The notes: generated by a model not told the origin, from the letters alone. Shown: positions 1 through 11,198, numbered from the stretch's first letter. The stretch: DNA of 64,000 nt from Erinaceus europaeus (GCF_950295315.1 NC_080171.1:113962093-114026092); one strand, 5' to 3'. Numbers and translations: made by a program.

Positions 1-354
1 TACCTGCTCAAACTACCGAGCTCTGGTCCTGGGGGTCTTGTGGGATTTGGGGCTGTGTCTCTTTTACAGACTTGAGCCATGGCCTTTGGGAGCAGTCCCT
101 GCCTTCAGATGGACCACCACCAACAAACAACCCTGTCATTTGGCTTCAGTCTTCACTGGATGGCCAGCAATGGGGGACAGACAATGCTACCAGCTCCAGA
201 AATACAGGCCCCTTCTCTTAGCCTAGTTTATGTGTCTGCCTAGGGGAACTAGGCCCCTCCTTTCACCACCACCACCCCAGCCAGTTTGAGGAAGCAAACT
301 CTAACTCTGTCTCTTTAAAATATTTTTTAAATTATCCTTATTTATTTTTTTAAA
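1..354. other. Unique intergenic sequence
   Basis: No coding match seen. Ends in a T-rich stretch that is the tail of the SINE-B at 629-818. Confidence 0.5.
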
Positions 355-628
355 TTTTATTTATTTATTTATTCCTTTTGTTGCCCTTGTTGTTTTGTTG
401 TTGTAGTTATTATTGATGTCATTGTTGTTGGATAGGACAGAGAGAAATGGAGAGAGGAGGGGAAGACAGAGAGGGGGAGAGAAAGACTGACACCTGCAGA
501 CCTGCTTCACTGCCTGTGAAGTGACTCCCCTGCAGGTGGGGAGCTGGGGGCTCGAACCGGGATCCTTCCGCTGGACCTTGTGCTTCGCGCCACATGCGCT
601 TAACCTGCTGTGCTACCGCCCGACTCCC
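355..628 (-). mobile_element. SINE-A, inserted in a SINE-B tail
   Basis: Full-length. The duplicated ttatccttatttattt flanks it (about 334 and 628), showing insertion into the A-rich tail of the SINE-B that follows. Confidence 0.85.
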
Positions 629-818
629 TTATCCTTATTTATTTATTTATTGAATAGAGACAGGCAGAAATCGAGAAGGGAGGGGTGATAGAGAGGGAGA
701 GAGACAGAGAGACACCTGCAGCACTGCTTCACCACTCGTAATGCTTTCCAGGGGACTTGAACCTGGGTTCTTGCACACTGTAATATGTGTGTTCAACCAG
801 GTGCACCACCACCTGGCC
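629..818 (-). mobile_element. SINE-B
   Basis: Reverse copy ending gtgcaccaccacctggcc. It is the host of the SINE-A at 355-628. Confidence 0.85.
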
Positions 819-934
819 TCAAAAATTCTAACTCTCAGAGTCTGGCCAAGACTTAGGGGTGAGGTTCTGCCACCCAAGAGGGTGTGTGATTCCTGTGTGA
901 ACGCCAGAGCAAGAATTTAGCTGTTGATCATTTT

Positions 935-1033
935 GTTTTGTTTTACCAGTTGACTGTTCATCTCTGGCTTATGATGGTACTGGGGACCTTGGTGCCTCAA
1001 GCTTGAAAGTCTTTTTATGTTGTCTCCTTAGCT
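935..1033 (-). mobile_element. SINE-D, diverged
   Basis: ctctggcttatgatggtact and cttgaaagtctttttatgtt match the SINE-D body in reverse. Confidence 0.6.
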
Positions 1034-2107
1034 CCAGACTAGTCCTGGGCTGTGTCTGGGGGGGACACAGAGCCTGCACGTGAGGCATGTAGGCATGCAG
1101 GAGTCCCCAGCCAGTTTGCACAGGCCAGTCCTGCTCACCACGAGGAGGAGGGTGAGGGGCCCCACCTTCCCCGTAGGCCGAGCCATGCCCCCGATGGCCT
1201 GCTGGTCAGTCCTGGGACCATGAATCACTAGCGGCCTCTCAAGAGGAAGCAGCAGTGACCCCTGGCCCCAGAAGAGCTGCTCCGGATGTCTGTCTGTGCT
1301 AATCCACCCCTGACAGGCAGACCTGGACAAAGTTTCCTCCACCCCTGGCCCCCCCACCCCAGAGCTCGTCATCTGCCTACTCTCTGCCCTCAGCCGGAAC
1401 CCCTTCCTCAACCCTCCCACTGTGTCTCCCTGTCCTCTCGCTCCTCCCACAGTCTCCCTCCACTGCCCTTGCTACACTGAGCAGGGGATCCCACGGGCCC
1501 AGACTCTGGCCTCGGGTCTGAGGCAGAAGTGGGTTGAGGATGCAGGATGAAAGCCCAAAGTGTGGGGACCTCATAGGCAGTTGGTGGGGATTCATGGAAG
1601 ATGACTGAGCTGGAGTGTGGTCAAAGGAGATGCTGACTTCAGTGGCCGTCAACTAGGACATCTGAACGACAGAGCAGGACCACAGGGTCTGCACAGGGGG
1701 CTCGGGGAAGAGGGGTTAGTGTAGGTCTGGGGGGGGCATGTCACTGAGATGGGGGAGCACAGTGCTGAGAGGTAAAGCCACAGGACTGACCAGGTTGGGT
1801 GGGGGAAGGATAGGTCCACAGGACCCAGGACTAAGGGTCTGGAGCCTCTCTGGGACCCAGGGGAAGAGAGCACGCAACACAGAGAATGTGGGCATTGGGT
1901 GGCGCAGGGAAGGCAGGCTCCAGAATTTGGGGAGATGCCCCTCCCTGCAGAAGCTGTAGATGAAACAGGGCCCACCCACTTCATTTAGAACCCTCCCCAG
2001 ATGTAGAGTCAAGGGGTCCACCAAGAGGGCACCTCAGGAATCTGATATATTGGAAACACAGTCATGAAAACTGTGTAGTGCTGACCTCAAAATAAAAGGA
2101 AAACGCA
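1034..2107. other. Unique GC-rich intergenic sequence
   Basis: No repeat, RNA gene or coding homology recognised. Short open frames on both strands have no family resemblance. Confidence 0.5.
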
Positions 2108-2450
2108 GAGGGGGGCGGGCAGTAGTGCAGTGGGTGAAGCGCACATGGCACAAAGCACAGAGTCCAGAGTAAGGAAGGATCCCAGTTCAAGGGCCCAGCT
2201 CCCCACCTGCAGGGGAGTCGCTTCACAGGCGGTAAAGCAGGTCTGCAGGTGTCTATCTTTCTCTCCCCCTCTCGTCTTCCCCTCCTCTCTTGATTTCTCT
2301 TTGTCCTATCCAACAACAATGACAACAAGAATAATAATCACAACAATGATAAACAACAAAAGGGAAAAAATACTCCACTCCAGGAGCAGTGGATTCATAA
2401 TTCAGGCACTGAGCCCCAGAAATAACCCTAGAGGCAAAGAAAAAAAAAAG
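2108..2450 (+). mobile_element. SINE-A-long
   Basis: Head plus extended 3' module (ccaggagcagtggattcata ... ataaccctagaggcaaag) and A-rich tail. Confidence 0.9.
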
Positions 2451-3168
2451 GAAAACACGAAAACAAAAGAGAAAATCCCGCCGGAAATCATCCGAATTTA
2501 CAGGTGCCTTGAGCTACCAGTCTCCTTCTCCCTCTCCTCAACCTCCTCCTTTTCCTCTTCCTCATCTCAGACCCCCTGAGTGCCCCCATGGACACCCCAC
2601 CTCCATGCAATGGGTGTGGGGGTGGACTTCTGGACTTGACAAGAGTTAGCCGCAGGAGACCCGCTGACAAATAGCCACGGCACCTTGTCTCCACAGGGGG
2701 ATGGGGGCAGAGTGAAAACACTCCCCGTCCCACTGACAATTGCACAGACCACTTGTTAGCTGGTTGGAAGGGAATCAGCAGACAGGACTGCGACTTCTCC
2801 CTGATTTAACAGTGACCAAGAGTGACTTTTCTAGCAAAGATACTGAACCCAGCATAACGACTGTCCCCATGTCACAGCTCACAGGATAGGATCCCTACCA
2901 GCTGGGGCACAGAGCAGTTCCCATGACTTCTTGGCAAGCAAAGTCACATGGGTTCTCTAAAGAAACGCCCCCCAGAGGAAGATAGCGGTCTGTCAGTACT
3001 TCTATGAGACCTTGGCAGAACCCCCGCCTATGAATAAGCAGAGGAGACATTATCAGTCTCCAGGTACTCTGCAGGGGTCTCTGATTCTAGAGAAAATTTC
3101 AGAATGGCTCTTGGAACAAAGACATGCTCCCTCTTTTCCCTCCTTTTTTTTTTTCTGCTTCCCCCCCC
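2451..3168. other. Unique intergenic sequence
   Basis: A TCCTCC-rich stretch at about 2,520-2,575, otherwise unremarkable. Nothing coding was recognised. Confidence 0.5.
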
Positions 3169-3340
3169 CCTTCCTGCCAAAATTGTTGCTGGGGACTCAA
3201 TGTCTGTGCTACGAATCCACCAGAAGCAGTGACTTTTTTTCCTTTTTTTTTTTCTTTCTAATTTTTATTAGATAGGACAAAGAGAAATTGAGAGGGAATG
3301 GGGAGATAGAGAGAGGGAGAAAAAGACAGACACCTGGGGG
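3169..3340 (-). mobile_element. SINE-A-long, 3' part, split
   Basis: Runs in reverse from ccaaaattgttgctggggac to gacagacacctg, where a SINE-B interrupts it. It resumes near 3,838. Confidence 0.75.
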
Positions 3341-3535
3341 ACCAGGTGGTGGCGCACCTGGTTAAGCGCACAAGGACCTGAATAAGGACCTGGGTTCAAA
3401 CCCCAGAAAGCTTCGTAAGTGGCAAAGCAGGTCTGCAGGTATCTCTCTGTGTCTCTTCCTCTCCATCTCCCCCTCTCCACTCTATATTTGGCTGTCTGTC
3501 AAATAAAGATAATTTTTAAAGATTTTAAAAAGAAA
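3341..3535 (+). mobile_element. SINE-B, nested
   Basis: ggaccaggtggtggcgcacc head to caaataaagataa tail. It lies within the split SINE at 3,169-3,975. Confidence 0.85.
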
Positions 3536-3542
3536 GGAATAT

Positions 3543-3835
3543 GGGAGTCGGGCAGTAGCACAGCAGATTAAGCGCAGGTGGTGCAAAGCGCAAGGACTGG
3601 CGTAGGGATCTTGGTTCGAGCCCTGACTCCCCACCTGCAGGGGAGTCGCTTCACAGGCGGTGAAGCAGGTCTGCAGGTGTCTGTCTTTCTCTCCCCCTCT
3701 CTGTCTTCCCCTCCTCTCTCCATTTCTCTCTGTCCTATCCAACGACGACATCCATAACAGTAATAACTACAACAATAAAACAAGGGCAACAAAAGGGAAT
3801 AAATATATAAATATTTTTTTAAAAAGAAGAAGAAA
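3543..3835 (+). mobile_element. SINE-A, nested
   Basis: Full-length sense copy with an aacaaaagggaataaatata tail, placed behind the SINE-B in the same host element. Confidence 0.9.
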
Positions 3836-3837
3836 GG

Positions 3838-3975
3838 ACGAAATGCATCTGCAGACCTGTTTCGCCACTCATGAAGCAGACCCCCTGCGAGTAAGGAGCA
3901 TGGGCTTGAACCCAGGTCCTTCACTTGGTAATAATATGTGTGCTTAACCGGCGCACCATCCCCTGCCCCCCCCAT
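3838..3975 (-). mobile_element. Remainder of the split SINE
   Basis: Resumes at ctgcagacctgtttcgccac and ends at the SINE head ggcgcaccatcccctgcccc. Confidence 0.65.
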
Positions 3976-4222
3976 CCTCCCTCTTTGGGGGAGCAAGTCA
4001 GGTACTGTGAGAAATTTGGGGTTCACACACTGACCACACCCACCAAACGGGGTGGACTGAGGAAGCTCCCTGCCACAGCCTGGGCTCACAGGGCTGTGAA
4101 GGCTCCCCCCCCACCCCACCCCCGGCCACACCTGCTCCCTTCAAGCTGTGCAGCTGGCATTTGTGGGGTGCACAGAGCAGCCCCAGCTGCAAGGACCTCC
4201 TTCAGCACCACTGCAAACCAGG

Positions 4223-4665
4223 TGTCCGGAGCCAGGCTGTCGTATGCTTTACATTGGCTTGTTCTAGCCCTCCCCCTCCAAGAGAATTGGATGAGTCCTG
4301 TTAATTTCGCGGGCCTGCTTGGCCCCGCCCCAAGGGACCCTGGGAGAGGGTTCCGGAGTCCGAGAGTTCCTGAGTTCCCCAGTGACAGAGTTCCTGAGTT
4401 CCGGAGTTCGAGAGTGCGAGGGTGCGAGAGTTTCTGATTTCGAGAGTAAGGGAGAGGGTTCCTGAGTTCCAGAGTAAAAGAAAGAGTGCTTGCGCCGCCG
4501 CAAAGAGACAGCAGAGTTCTGTTTGGTGATTAGTTTGTCTTAGTTTGTGAATCGTTGTTCCTGAATAAAGAAATACAGCTTCCCTGCCCAGCCGTTGTCT
4601 CCGCGTCTCTGTTACCCGCCGTGAAGCTAGCCGGCCCGGCAAGAGCCCCGGAAATTTTAACAACA
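4223..4665 (+). mobile_element. Solo LTR of an endogenous retrovirus
   Basis: Begins TGTCCGGAGCC and ends TTTTAACAACA, typical TG...CA ends. It contains AATAAA at 4,564-4,569 and is flanked by a duplication, accagg at 4,217-4,222 and 4,665-4,670 (5 or 6 bp, since one a is shared with the LTR end). No gag, pol or env sequence is adjacent, so it is a recombined solo LTR. The ends and polyadenylation region resemble class II (ERV2/IAP-like) LTRs. It lies downstream of PHF2 in opposite orientation. Confidence 0.75.
4335..4485. repeat. Degenerate GAGTTCC repeats inside the LTR
   Basis: Repeated gagttcctgagttcc, gagttccggagttcg and gagagtgcgagggtgcg motifs occupy the middle of the LTR, upstream of its poly(A) signal. 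Confidence 0.8.
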
Positions 4666-4689
4666 CCAGGCCCAGCCCTGCCCTCCCCG

Positions 4690-4940
4690 CAGGCCCCCAC
4701 ACTGCCCACTGCAGAGGAGAGATGGCGACCTTGAAACAGCGCTGGCTGGAGCTGTGGCCAGGCCGGGGCCCAGGCAGACCATCAATTACCAGGATCCCTC
4801 TCTGATGGGGCGAGGGCCCGGCCAGGCCGGGTGTTTACATGCGCGCTCCTCTGTTTAGGGCCTGCAAATCCGTGTCAGATGTTAATGGAACAGCATCATT
4901 TTTCTGCTGAGGTGGCATCCCTAGGGATGTTTGGATGAGG
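4690..4940. other. Possible conserved non-coding element
   Basis: Non-repetitive, non-coding block just after the LTR, with balanced composition unlike its neighbours and a TGTTTAC forkhead-type motif (about 4,831). Conservation is my impression only and was not tested. Confidence 0.3.
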
Positions 4941-5364
4941 CGGCCAACAGGACTCAGCCTGGGAAAGGCTTCGAGTAACTGGGTGGGGGCTGGGGGGGTC
5001 CATTTGTCAGGCCATCACCCCTGTAGAACCTGCCCTCCCCCACGTGTTGTCCCACCCCCACCCCCACCCGGCTCTGGGGACGCAAGACTGCGGGTTATGA
5101 AAATGAGGGGTCCCCGGCAGAGTGTGAGCAGAGAGCTGGAAGTGGGAAGAGTGCTGACAGAACTTGGACATGATGGCACACACAGGAGGGGCTCCCCACA
5201 CCCCACCCCAACAGGCCGGGTGCACTGTGGTGCCGTCTGTGTCCTGCTGCGGCCAGCCTCCCACGTGGGCAGCCCTTAGCAGGCCATGTGTTCAGGAAGC
5301 AAGGAAGGCTGGTGGGGACTGACCAGCCCCTCAACTCCAGCTGGAGCCTGCTTCTGACCTGTCC

Positions 5365-5455
5365 TGTTCCTCACTGTCAGGAAGGCAGGAGAAAGCAGAG
5401 GCCCAGAGTGGGAATGCGACCTGCCCGTGAACACACAGCAAACAGGCCCCTAAGC
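5365..5455 (+). mobile_element. MIR-like relic
   Basis: Diverged match to the MIR phrase for 'gaggcccagagaggt...cttgcccaaggtcacacagc' (here gaggcccagagtgggaatgc then acctgcccgtgaacacacag). Confidence 0.4.
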
Positions 5456-5639
5456 AGGCAGGTCAGGTAGGAACGTGGGGGGCGAGCGGTGGGGGCTGGC
5501 CCTGCAGCCTCTGTCAGCAGATGGGAATCCAGGCCCCCACCAGCCCCCTGAGTTCCACAGGGTGGAGGCGAAGGGCTCATGGGTCAGCAATTCAGCAGCG
5601 CCTATCAGGATATGCCAAGGCCCAGAGGGAACAAGGATT

Positions 5640-5888
5640 CACTCAAACCCTGCCCCTTATCTCTATCCCAGCTTACTCCAGCACACCTTTCCTTTCTTTA
5701 AATCCATTCCCACCCCAGGGCCTTTGCATGAGCTGGTCCCCCAGGCCCAGTAGTCTCCCCCAGACTCTGAGCTTCACTCAAAGGCCACCTCCTCCTAGAA
5801 GCCTCCCAGTCTCATCTCCTTGCCTATGGAGTGGTATACAGCACTCTGCCTTGCACACAGTAGGCACTCAGGAAATGTGGCCACTCGG
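5640..5888 (+). mobile_element. L2 (ancient LINE) 3' fragment
   Basis: Contains the typical L2 phrases ccagggcctttgcatgagct, aaaggccacctcctcctaga and cacagtaggcactcaggaaa, all diverged. Confidence 0.7.
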
Positions 5889-6092
5889 GCAGTATAGTCA
5901 GTCTGCAAAAGCAGAAGATAATGGGCCCCACCTTGGATCTGTGACATCACTACCACTTCCTCCCCTTCCTCTTGTATTCACCGTGGGCCAAGCCTTCACA
6001 GGGTTGGGTTCTAGATGGGCAGCATCTGGCTCACCGGGAGAGCCTGTTGTGTCTCCAAACCCCGTACACGTACATGGAGAGAGAAAGTCCCA

Positions 6093-6310
6093 GGGCCGGG
6101 TGGTGGTGCACCTGGTTGAGCACACATGTTACAGTGCACAAGGACCCAGGTTCAAGCCCCTGGTTCCCATTTGCAGAGGGAAAGCTTCATAAACAGTGAA
6201 GTAAGGCTGTAGGTGTCTGTCTGTCTCTCTCTCTTATCACCCTTTTCCCTCTCTATTTCTGGCTATCTTTATCCAGTAAATAAAGATAATTTAAAAAAAA
6301 AAGAAAGAAA
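6093..6310 (+). mobile_element. SINE-B
   Basis: ggccgggtggtggtgcacct head; ccagtaaataaagataattt tail with AAAG extension. Confidence 0.9.
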
Positions 6311-6530
6311 GAAAAAAGCCTACATGGCAAGAAAAATTAAAAGAGAGAGACTCCCTTCAGCCACTTGTCCTGCACAGGCCCTGCCTCAGTGTCCCTGTCT
6401 GTAAAGAGGGCTCCTTCCTCTCCAGTGGCGGAGGAGGGAAGTGAGCCTGAGTCTCTTTTTTTACAGCCTGGATGGAGGCAACCCCTCATGACAGAGAGGA
6501 GAGTTGGGTAAAGGGACAGTGCCAGTGGCT

Positions 6531-6533
6531 CTT

Positions 6534-6568
<35 letters not shown>

Positions 6569-6837
6569 TTCCCTTTTGTTGCCCTTATTGTTTTATTGTT
6601 GTAGTTATTATTGTTTTATTATTGATGTTGTTGTTGTTGGATAGGACAGAGAGAAGTGGAGAGAGGAGGGGAAGACAGAGAGGAGGAGAGAAAGACAGAC
6701 ACCTGCAGACCTCCTTCACTGCCTGTGAAACGACACCCCTGCAGGTGGGGAGATGGGGGCTCGAACCGGGATCCTTAAGCTGGCCCTTGCGCTTTGAACC
6801 ACCTGCACTTAACCCGCAGTGCTACCGCCCAACTCCC
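6531..6837 (-). mobile_element. SINE-A with long ATTT tail
   Basis: Reverse full-length copy; the tail is a pure (TTTA)n of about 45 bp. Confidence 0.9.
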
Positions 6838-7036
6838 TTTATATATTTTTAAAGACAGAGTATTTCCTCATGAAAAAGGAGAGAGAGAGAGACACAGAGA
6901 GAGAGAGAGAGAGAGAGAGGACCAGACCACTGCTCAACTCTGTCATAAAGTGGTGCCAAGGATCAAACCTGCAGCCTCAGGGGCCTCAGGCCTGCAAGTT
7001 GCTGCTCTAACAGGCTGAGCTAACTCCCCAGCCCAG
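6838..7036 (-). mobile_element. SINE-D-related old SINE with (GA)n
   Basis: Reverse copy ending gctgagctaactccccagcc, with an internal GA microsatellite at 6,881-6,919. Confidence 0.6.
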
Positions 7037-7431
7037 TGCCAGTGCCTCTGGGACCACTCCTAGTGCCACAAATGGCCTGGCAGTGCTGGGCTGCCTGACC
7101 TGCTGCCCCTGCCTGCTGCCAGCTGCCCCATCCCACCTCAGGGCCTTTCACCGTTGTCACTGTCTTTCTCTGCTCTTGGCACTTTTCCTCCCGGAGGACC
7201 TGGGGAGCTGCCCACAGGTCACCTCTGAAGGAGGGAGGGTCTCCTGGGGGGGGCTGCCTGAGCCCCAGGGAGAGGAGCCCAGTTCCATCAACTAAGACTG
7301 CACCTCCACTATGCAGTAAAGACAGTCCTGTGACCTTCCTCCAGGGGATTGTGGGGCTATGTGGATGCTTGATGGGCTTGCTAAATCTAGAGGGCTTCTT
7401 CATAGTTAATTAATGAATGCATTTATTTATT
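7037..7431. other. Unique sequence with weak L2-like phrase
   Basis: cctcagggcctttcaccgtt hints at an old L2 near 7,135. Nothing else was recognised. Confidence 0.4.
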
Positions 7432-7445
7432 AAAAACCTCTGGGT

Positions 7446-7700
7446 ATTTATTTATTTATTCCCTTTTGTTGCCTTAGTTGTTTTATTGTTGTAGTCGTTG
7501 TTGGACAGGACAGAGAGAAATGGAGAGAGGAGGGGAAGACAGAGAGGGGGAGAGAAAGACAGACACCTGCAGACCTGCTTCACCTCCTGTGAAGCGACTC
7601 CCCTGCAGGTGGGAGCCGGGGGCTCGAACTGGGGTCCTTACGCCAGTCCTTGCACTTTGTACCATGTGTGCTTAACCTGCTGCGCTACCGCCCGACTCCC
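7446..7700 (-). mobile_element. SINE-A with perfect target duplication
   Basis: Flanked by aaaaacctctgggt at 7,432-7,445 and 7,701-7,714. This identifies a recent insertion and its exact ends. Confidence 0.93.
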
Positions 7701-7721
7701 AAAAACCTCTGGGTTTTTCAC

Positions 7722-7982
7722 TGGGACTTGGTGGTGGCACTATAAATCCACTGCTCCTGGAGGCCATTTTTTCCACTTTATTGGCTAGGACAGGGAGAAA
7801 CTGAGAGATGAGAGGGAGACAGAGAAGGGAGAGAAAGATAGACACCTGCAGACCTGCTTCACCACTTGTGAAGTGCCCTCCTACAGGTGGGAGCTGGGGG
7901 CTTGACTTGAACACAGATCCTTGTGCAGGTCCTTGCACTTAGTGCTATGTGCACTTAGCCAGCTGCACCACCACCTGGCTCC
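7722..7982 (-). mobile_element. SINE-A-long
   Basis: aaatccactgctcctggagg module at its 3' side, ending accaccacctggctcc. Confidence 0.8.
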
Positions 7983-7984
7983 TG

Positions 7985-8346
7985 CCTAGTTATTTTTCCT
8001 TCTTTCTTTTCTTCTCCTCGGTTACCTCTGGGGCTCGGTGCCTGTGCTATGAATCCACTGCTCCTGGAGGCATTTTTTTTTTCTATTTTCTTGTTGTTAC
8101 TGATATTGTTGTTGTTGCTGCTGTCATTATTGTTGGGTAGGACAGAGAGAAATCGAGAGATGAGGGGAAAACAGAGACAGGGAGAGAAAGGCAGACACCT
8201 GCAGACCTGCTTCACCATTTGTGAAGCGAACCCCCTGCAGGTGGAGAGCCAGGGGTGGGGGGAGCTCAAACCCAGATCCTTACGCTGGTCCTTGCACTTT
8301 GCGCCATGTGCACTTAACCTGTTGTGCTATATACTGCTGGGTCCCC
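7985..8346 (-). mobile_element. SINE-A-long
   Basis: Complete reverse copy with ggttacctctggggctcggt 3' module and an internal TTGTTGTTGCTG stretch. Confidence 0.85.
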
Positions 8347-8480
8347 ACCTCCCCCCCCCTTTTTTTAACCAGAGCATTGTTCACTTCTGGTTTACTGTGG
8401 TGCTGGGAATTGAACCTGGAAGATCAGCCAGAGGTCTAAAAAACTCATTTTCCTAGCTATTACGCTATCTCCCCAGCCCA
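8347..8480 (-). mobile_element. SINE-D
   Basis: Reverse copy: accagagcattgttcacttc to gctatctccccagccc. Confidence 0.75.
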
Positions 8481-9215
8481 GGGCTCAGATCTTAATATAT
8501 GGCGTAACAGAGACATGCCACCTGCTCAAGGCAAGCAAGCTGCTTGTTATATTTACCCTTAGCTCAGTCACAGGGTTGGTGTCTCTAGTTAAACGACTAG
8601 ACGGATGAATTGCAGGAACAAAAAACACAAGAGCCAGGGCAGGCAAAATAGCTCACCTGGACGGCTTGTGGCTCTGCTGTGCTCACAGTCCGGGTTAGAG
8701 CCTGGCCCCCACCGCACTGGAGGAAGCTTCAGCGCTGTGGTGTCTTCCTGTCTTCTTTCAGCCCCAGGTAAGATCGGGGAAAGCCGATCTGATCGTCCTT
8801 CCCTTCCCTGTCTCTGCTTGGTCGCCTTTTCCAGGGCCACAAACACCAGGCACTGAGTGAGCAGCTCCACCATGGACGCCTGGTTCCCAGCCCTCCCCTG
8901 CCCCCTGGTGGCTACTCTGGGTATTGCCCCTCCCAGTCCAAAGGGATCTTCACTTCAAAGTTCAAGGTCCCCTTCCAGGTGTGGGACACCCAGACCCACA
9001 AAGATGGTGCAAAAGAAATGGTTGCCCAGGAGAGTAAACTCCATACTGCATAGAGATAAGGGGGATACCAGCTCGGTGGGTGTAGGGAGAGGAGCTGGAG
9101 GGAGCTGGTGCCCACTTACTGTCCTGCAGAGGCTCCCACATCCCCTCACTGTGTGGAGCCCCCTGGCTTCCTGCCAATCCTAAAACCATGGCAACAGGTT
9201 GGCAAGAATAAGCTC
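8481..9215. other. Mostly unique sequence, possible old SINE at 8,636-8,800
   Basis: gcaaaatagctcacctggac followed by a tRNA-like B box (gggttagagcctgg) suggests a diverged SINE. The rest is unassigned. Confidence 0.35.
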
Positions 9216-9385
9216 AGGGGCTGGGTGTGTCTTGCCCAGTAGAAGGCACATGTTGCCATGCTCGAGGATCTAGGTTCAAGGCTCAGGTCCCCACCTGCAG
9301 GGGGGATGTTTCACGAGTGGTAAAGCAGTACGACAAGTGTCTCCCTTTATCTCTCCCTGTCTCTGTCTCTCAATCCCATAACAAA
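9216..9385 (+). mobile_element. SINE-B, diverged
   Basis: ggggctgggtgtgtcttgcc head; tail degraded to cataacaaaagtg. Confidence 0.7.
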
Positions 9386-9388
9386 AGT

Positions 9389-9675
9389 GGGAGTCGGGTT
9401 AAGCGCAGGTGGCGCAAAGCACAAGGACCGGCGCAAGGATCCCAGTTCGAGCCTCTGGCTCCCCACCTGCAGGGGAGTCGCTTCACAAGCTGTGAAGCAG
9501 GTCTGCAGGTGTCTCTCTTTCTCTCCCCTCTCTCTGTCTTCCCCTCCTCTCTCCAATTCTCTCTGTTCTATCCAACAACGACGACATCAATAACAACATC
9601 AATAACAACAATAAAACAAGGGCAACAAAAGGGAATAAATACATAAATATTTTTTTTAATTTAAAAAAAAAGAAG
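9389..9675 (+). mobile_element. SINE-A with deletion in the A-box region
   Basis: Reads gggagtcgggttaagcgcag. The cggtagcgcagcg segment between head and gttaag is missing; the rest is intact. Confidence 0.9.
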
Positions 9676-10628
9676 AGGGAAAAGAGGGCCACAGGGAATG
9701 GTGGAGTTGGGCAGGCAGCAATAACCCTGATGACAAAAATGAATGAGATTAGCCCAGCAGCCCCCATCCCCACGCCCGCCCCAGCCTGCACTGTGAGGAG
9801 CCTCTGCCGGTGTGGAGGAGGCTGGGCTTCATGTTACCCCCCACCTGTCTGCTGAGGGACTGGGATCTGGGAATTCGCTCAGCCTCACGCCTCCCCACTC
9901 ACTAGCAGGGGCTGTCAACCCTGCATGGGAGGGGAAGACGCTGTGCGGGTCTGCCCCTGTGGCAGAAGCCTAGGGCTGGGGACTCAAGTATGTTTCTGGG
10001 AGCCCTTTACTGGGGCGCCAGATGCGGACCATCTCGATGGCTCCTGCCAGCAGCCACACGGGGCTGCGTGGACTCATGGCGCACTCAGCTCCCATAGCGC
10101 CAGCCGCTGGCTGGTCTGGCCATGTTGTAGCAAGCAGGGGATGCAGAGCCTGGGCCTGGAGCAGGGCTGCACAGAATAGCTCGGGCTGGGCACGGTCCTC
10201 CAGTGCTGAGGGGTGAGGGCCTGGGGACCTCTGGGTGAACCAGAGGGCAGACCCTGGCGGGATCTGTACAGGAACGGAGCAACCACCCCCAAGGTGAGGC
10301 CACCTCAGGAGTCAGTGGACTTGGACTAAAGGGAGTTTCAAGGGCCCAGTGGTGTCTAGCTTGTCCCACCCAGCACACACCCAGACCTCCCTCTGCCGTG
10401 GTGCCACACCCTGTCCGGTCAGTTGGTCTGTCTGTCCCTTGGTCCTCACTGCACCCTGTTACAAGTAGAGGGGAGAGGAGAACATTCGTGTTGCTTTGCT
10501 GCTAATATGAGCCCTACCTGTGTTCCTGAGTGCTCCTGGGTGCCAGTTCCATGCTCAGAAGCACAGTTAAAATGCATGACTGTGGTCACCAACAGGGTCC
10601 TAGAAGCTTCTGTGGAAACTCAAAGCTG
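9676..10628. other. Unique intergenic sequence
   Basis: GC-rich, with no repeat or coding family recognised. Confidence 0.5.
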
Positions 10629-10813
10629 GAGACCGGGCGGTGGCACACCTGGTTGAGCACACACATTACAATGCGCAAGGACCTAGGTTCAAGCCCCCAG
10701 TCCCTACCTGCAAGGGGGAAAGCTTTGCAAACAGTGAAGTAGTGTTGCAGGTGTCTCTCTGCCTCTCACTATCTCTCCCTTCCATCTGGCTATCTCTATG
10801 CAACAGATAAATC
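10629..10813 (+). mobile_element. SINE-B
   Basis: accgggcggtggcacacctg head. It is the last SINE before a ten-kilobase stretch with only one. Confidence 0.85.
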
Positions 10814-11104
10814 AGGGTCCCTTCTCCCCACTGCCACAGCCTGTTGTAGGGTACGACGGGGAGTCCCACAAGGTGTTTGTGTCCTGTGGGAAATTTACAG
10901 CCTGGGGCTGGGCAGGGGACACGGTCTGACTGGCCACCCGGCCTCTAGGCTGTGGCGAGTTCTCCCCACCCTCTTGTGTGGACGGCGTCAATGGAGAAAG
11001 GAGTGACACATAGCTCTGTACAAAACCTGAAATATTTTTACTCTTTTAAAACTTTGATCTAAGTTGCCTTAGACCTCATGGACTCAATACAAGAGTAATA
11101 TGAA
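10814..11104. other. Sequence just downstream of the PHF2 poly(A) site
   Basis: Unique. It holds the expected region for downstream cleavage elements. No second poly(A) signal is evident on the minus strand. Confidence 0.5.
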
Positions 11105-11120
11105 TCAGGAAATAAAACAT

Positions 11121-11126
11121 TTTAAT
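11121..11126 (-). promoter_or_regulatory. PHF2 polyadenylation signal (ATTAAA variant)
   Basis: The sense strand reads ggctATTAAAatgttttatttcc. It is the last plausible hexamer before non-UTR sequence. Cleavage would be expected about 15-25 bases further, near 11,100. Confidence 0.65.
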
Positions 11127-11191
11127 AGCCACGATAAACTTTGTTAGAAATGTACATGTTGCCAAAATAATAATAATAAAATTAAAAAAAA

Positions 11192-11198
<7 letters not shown>

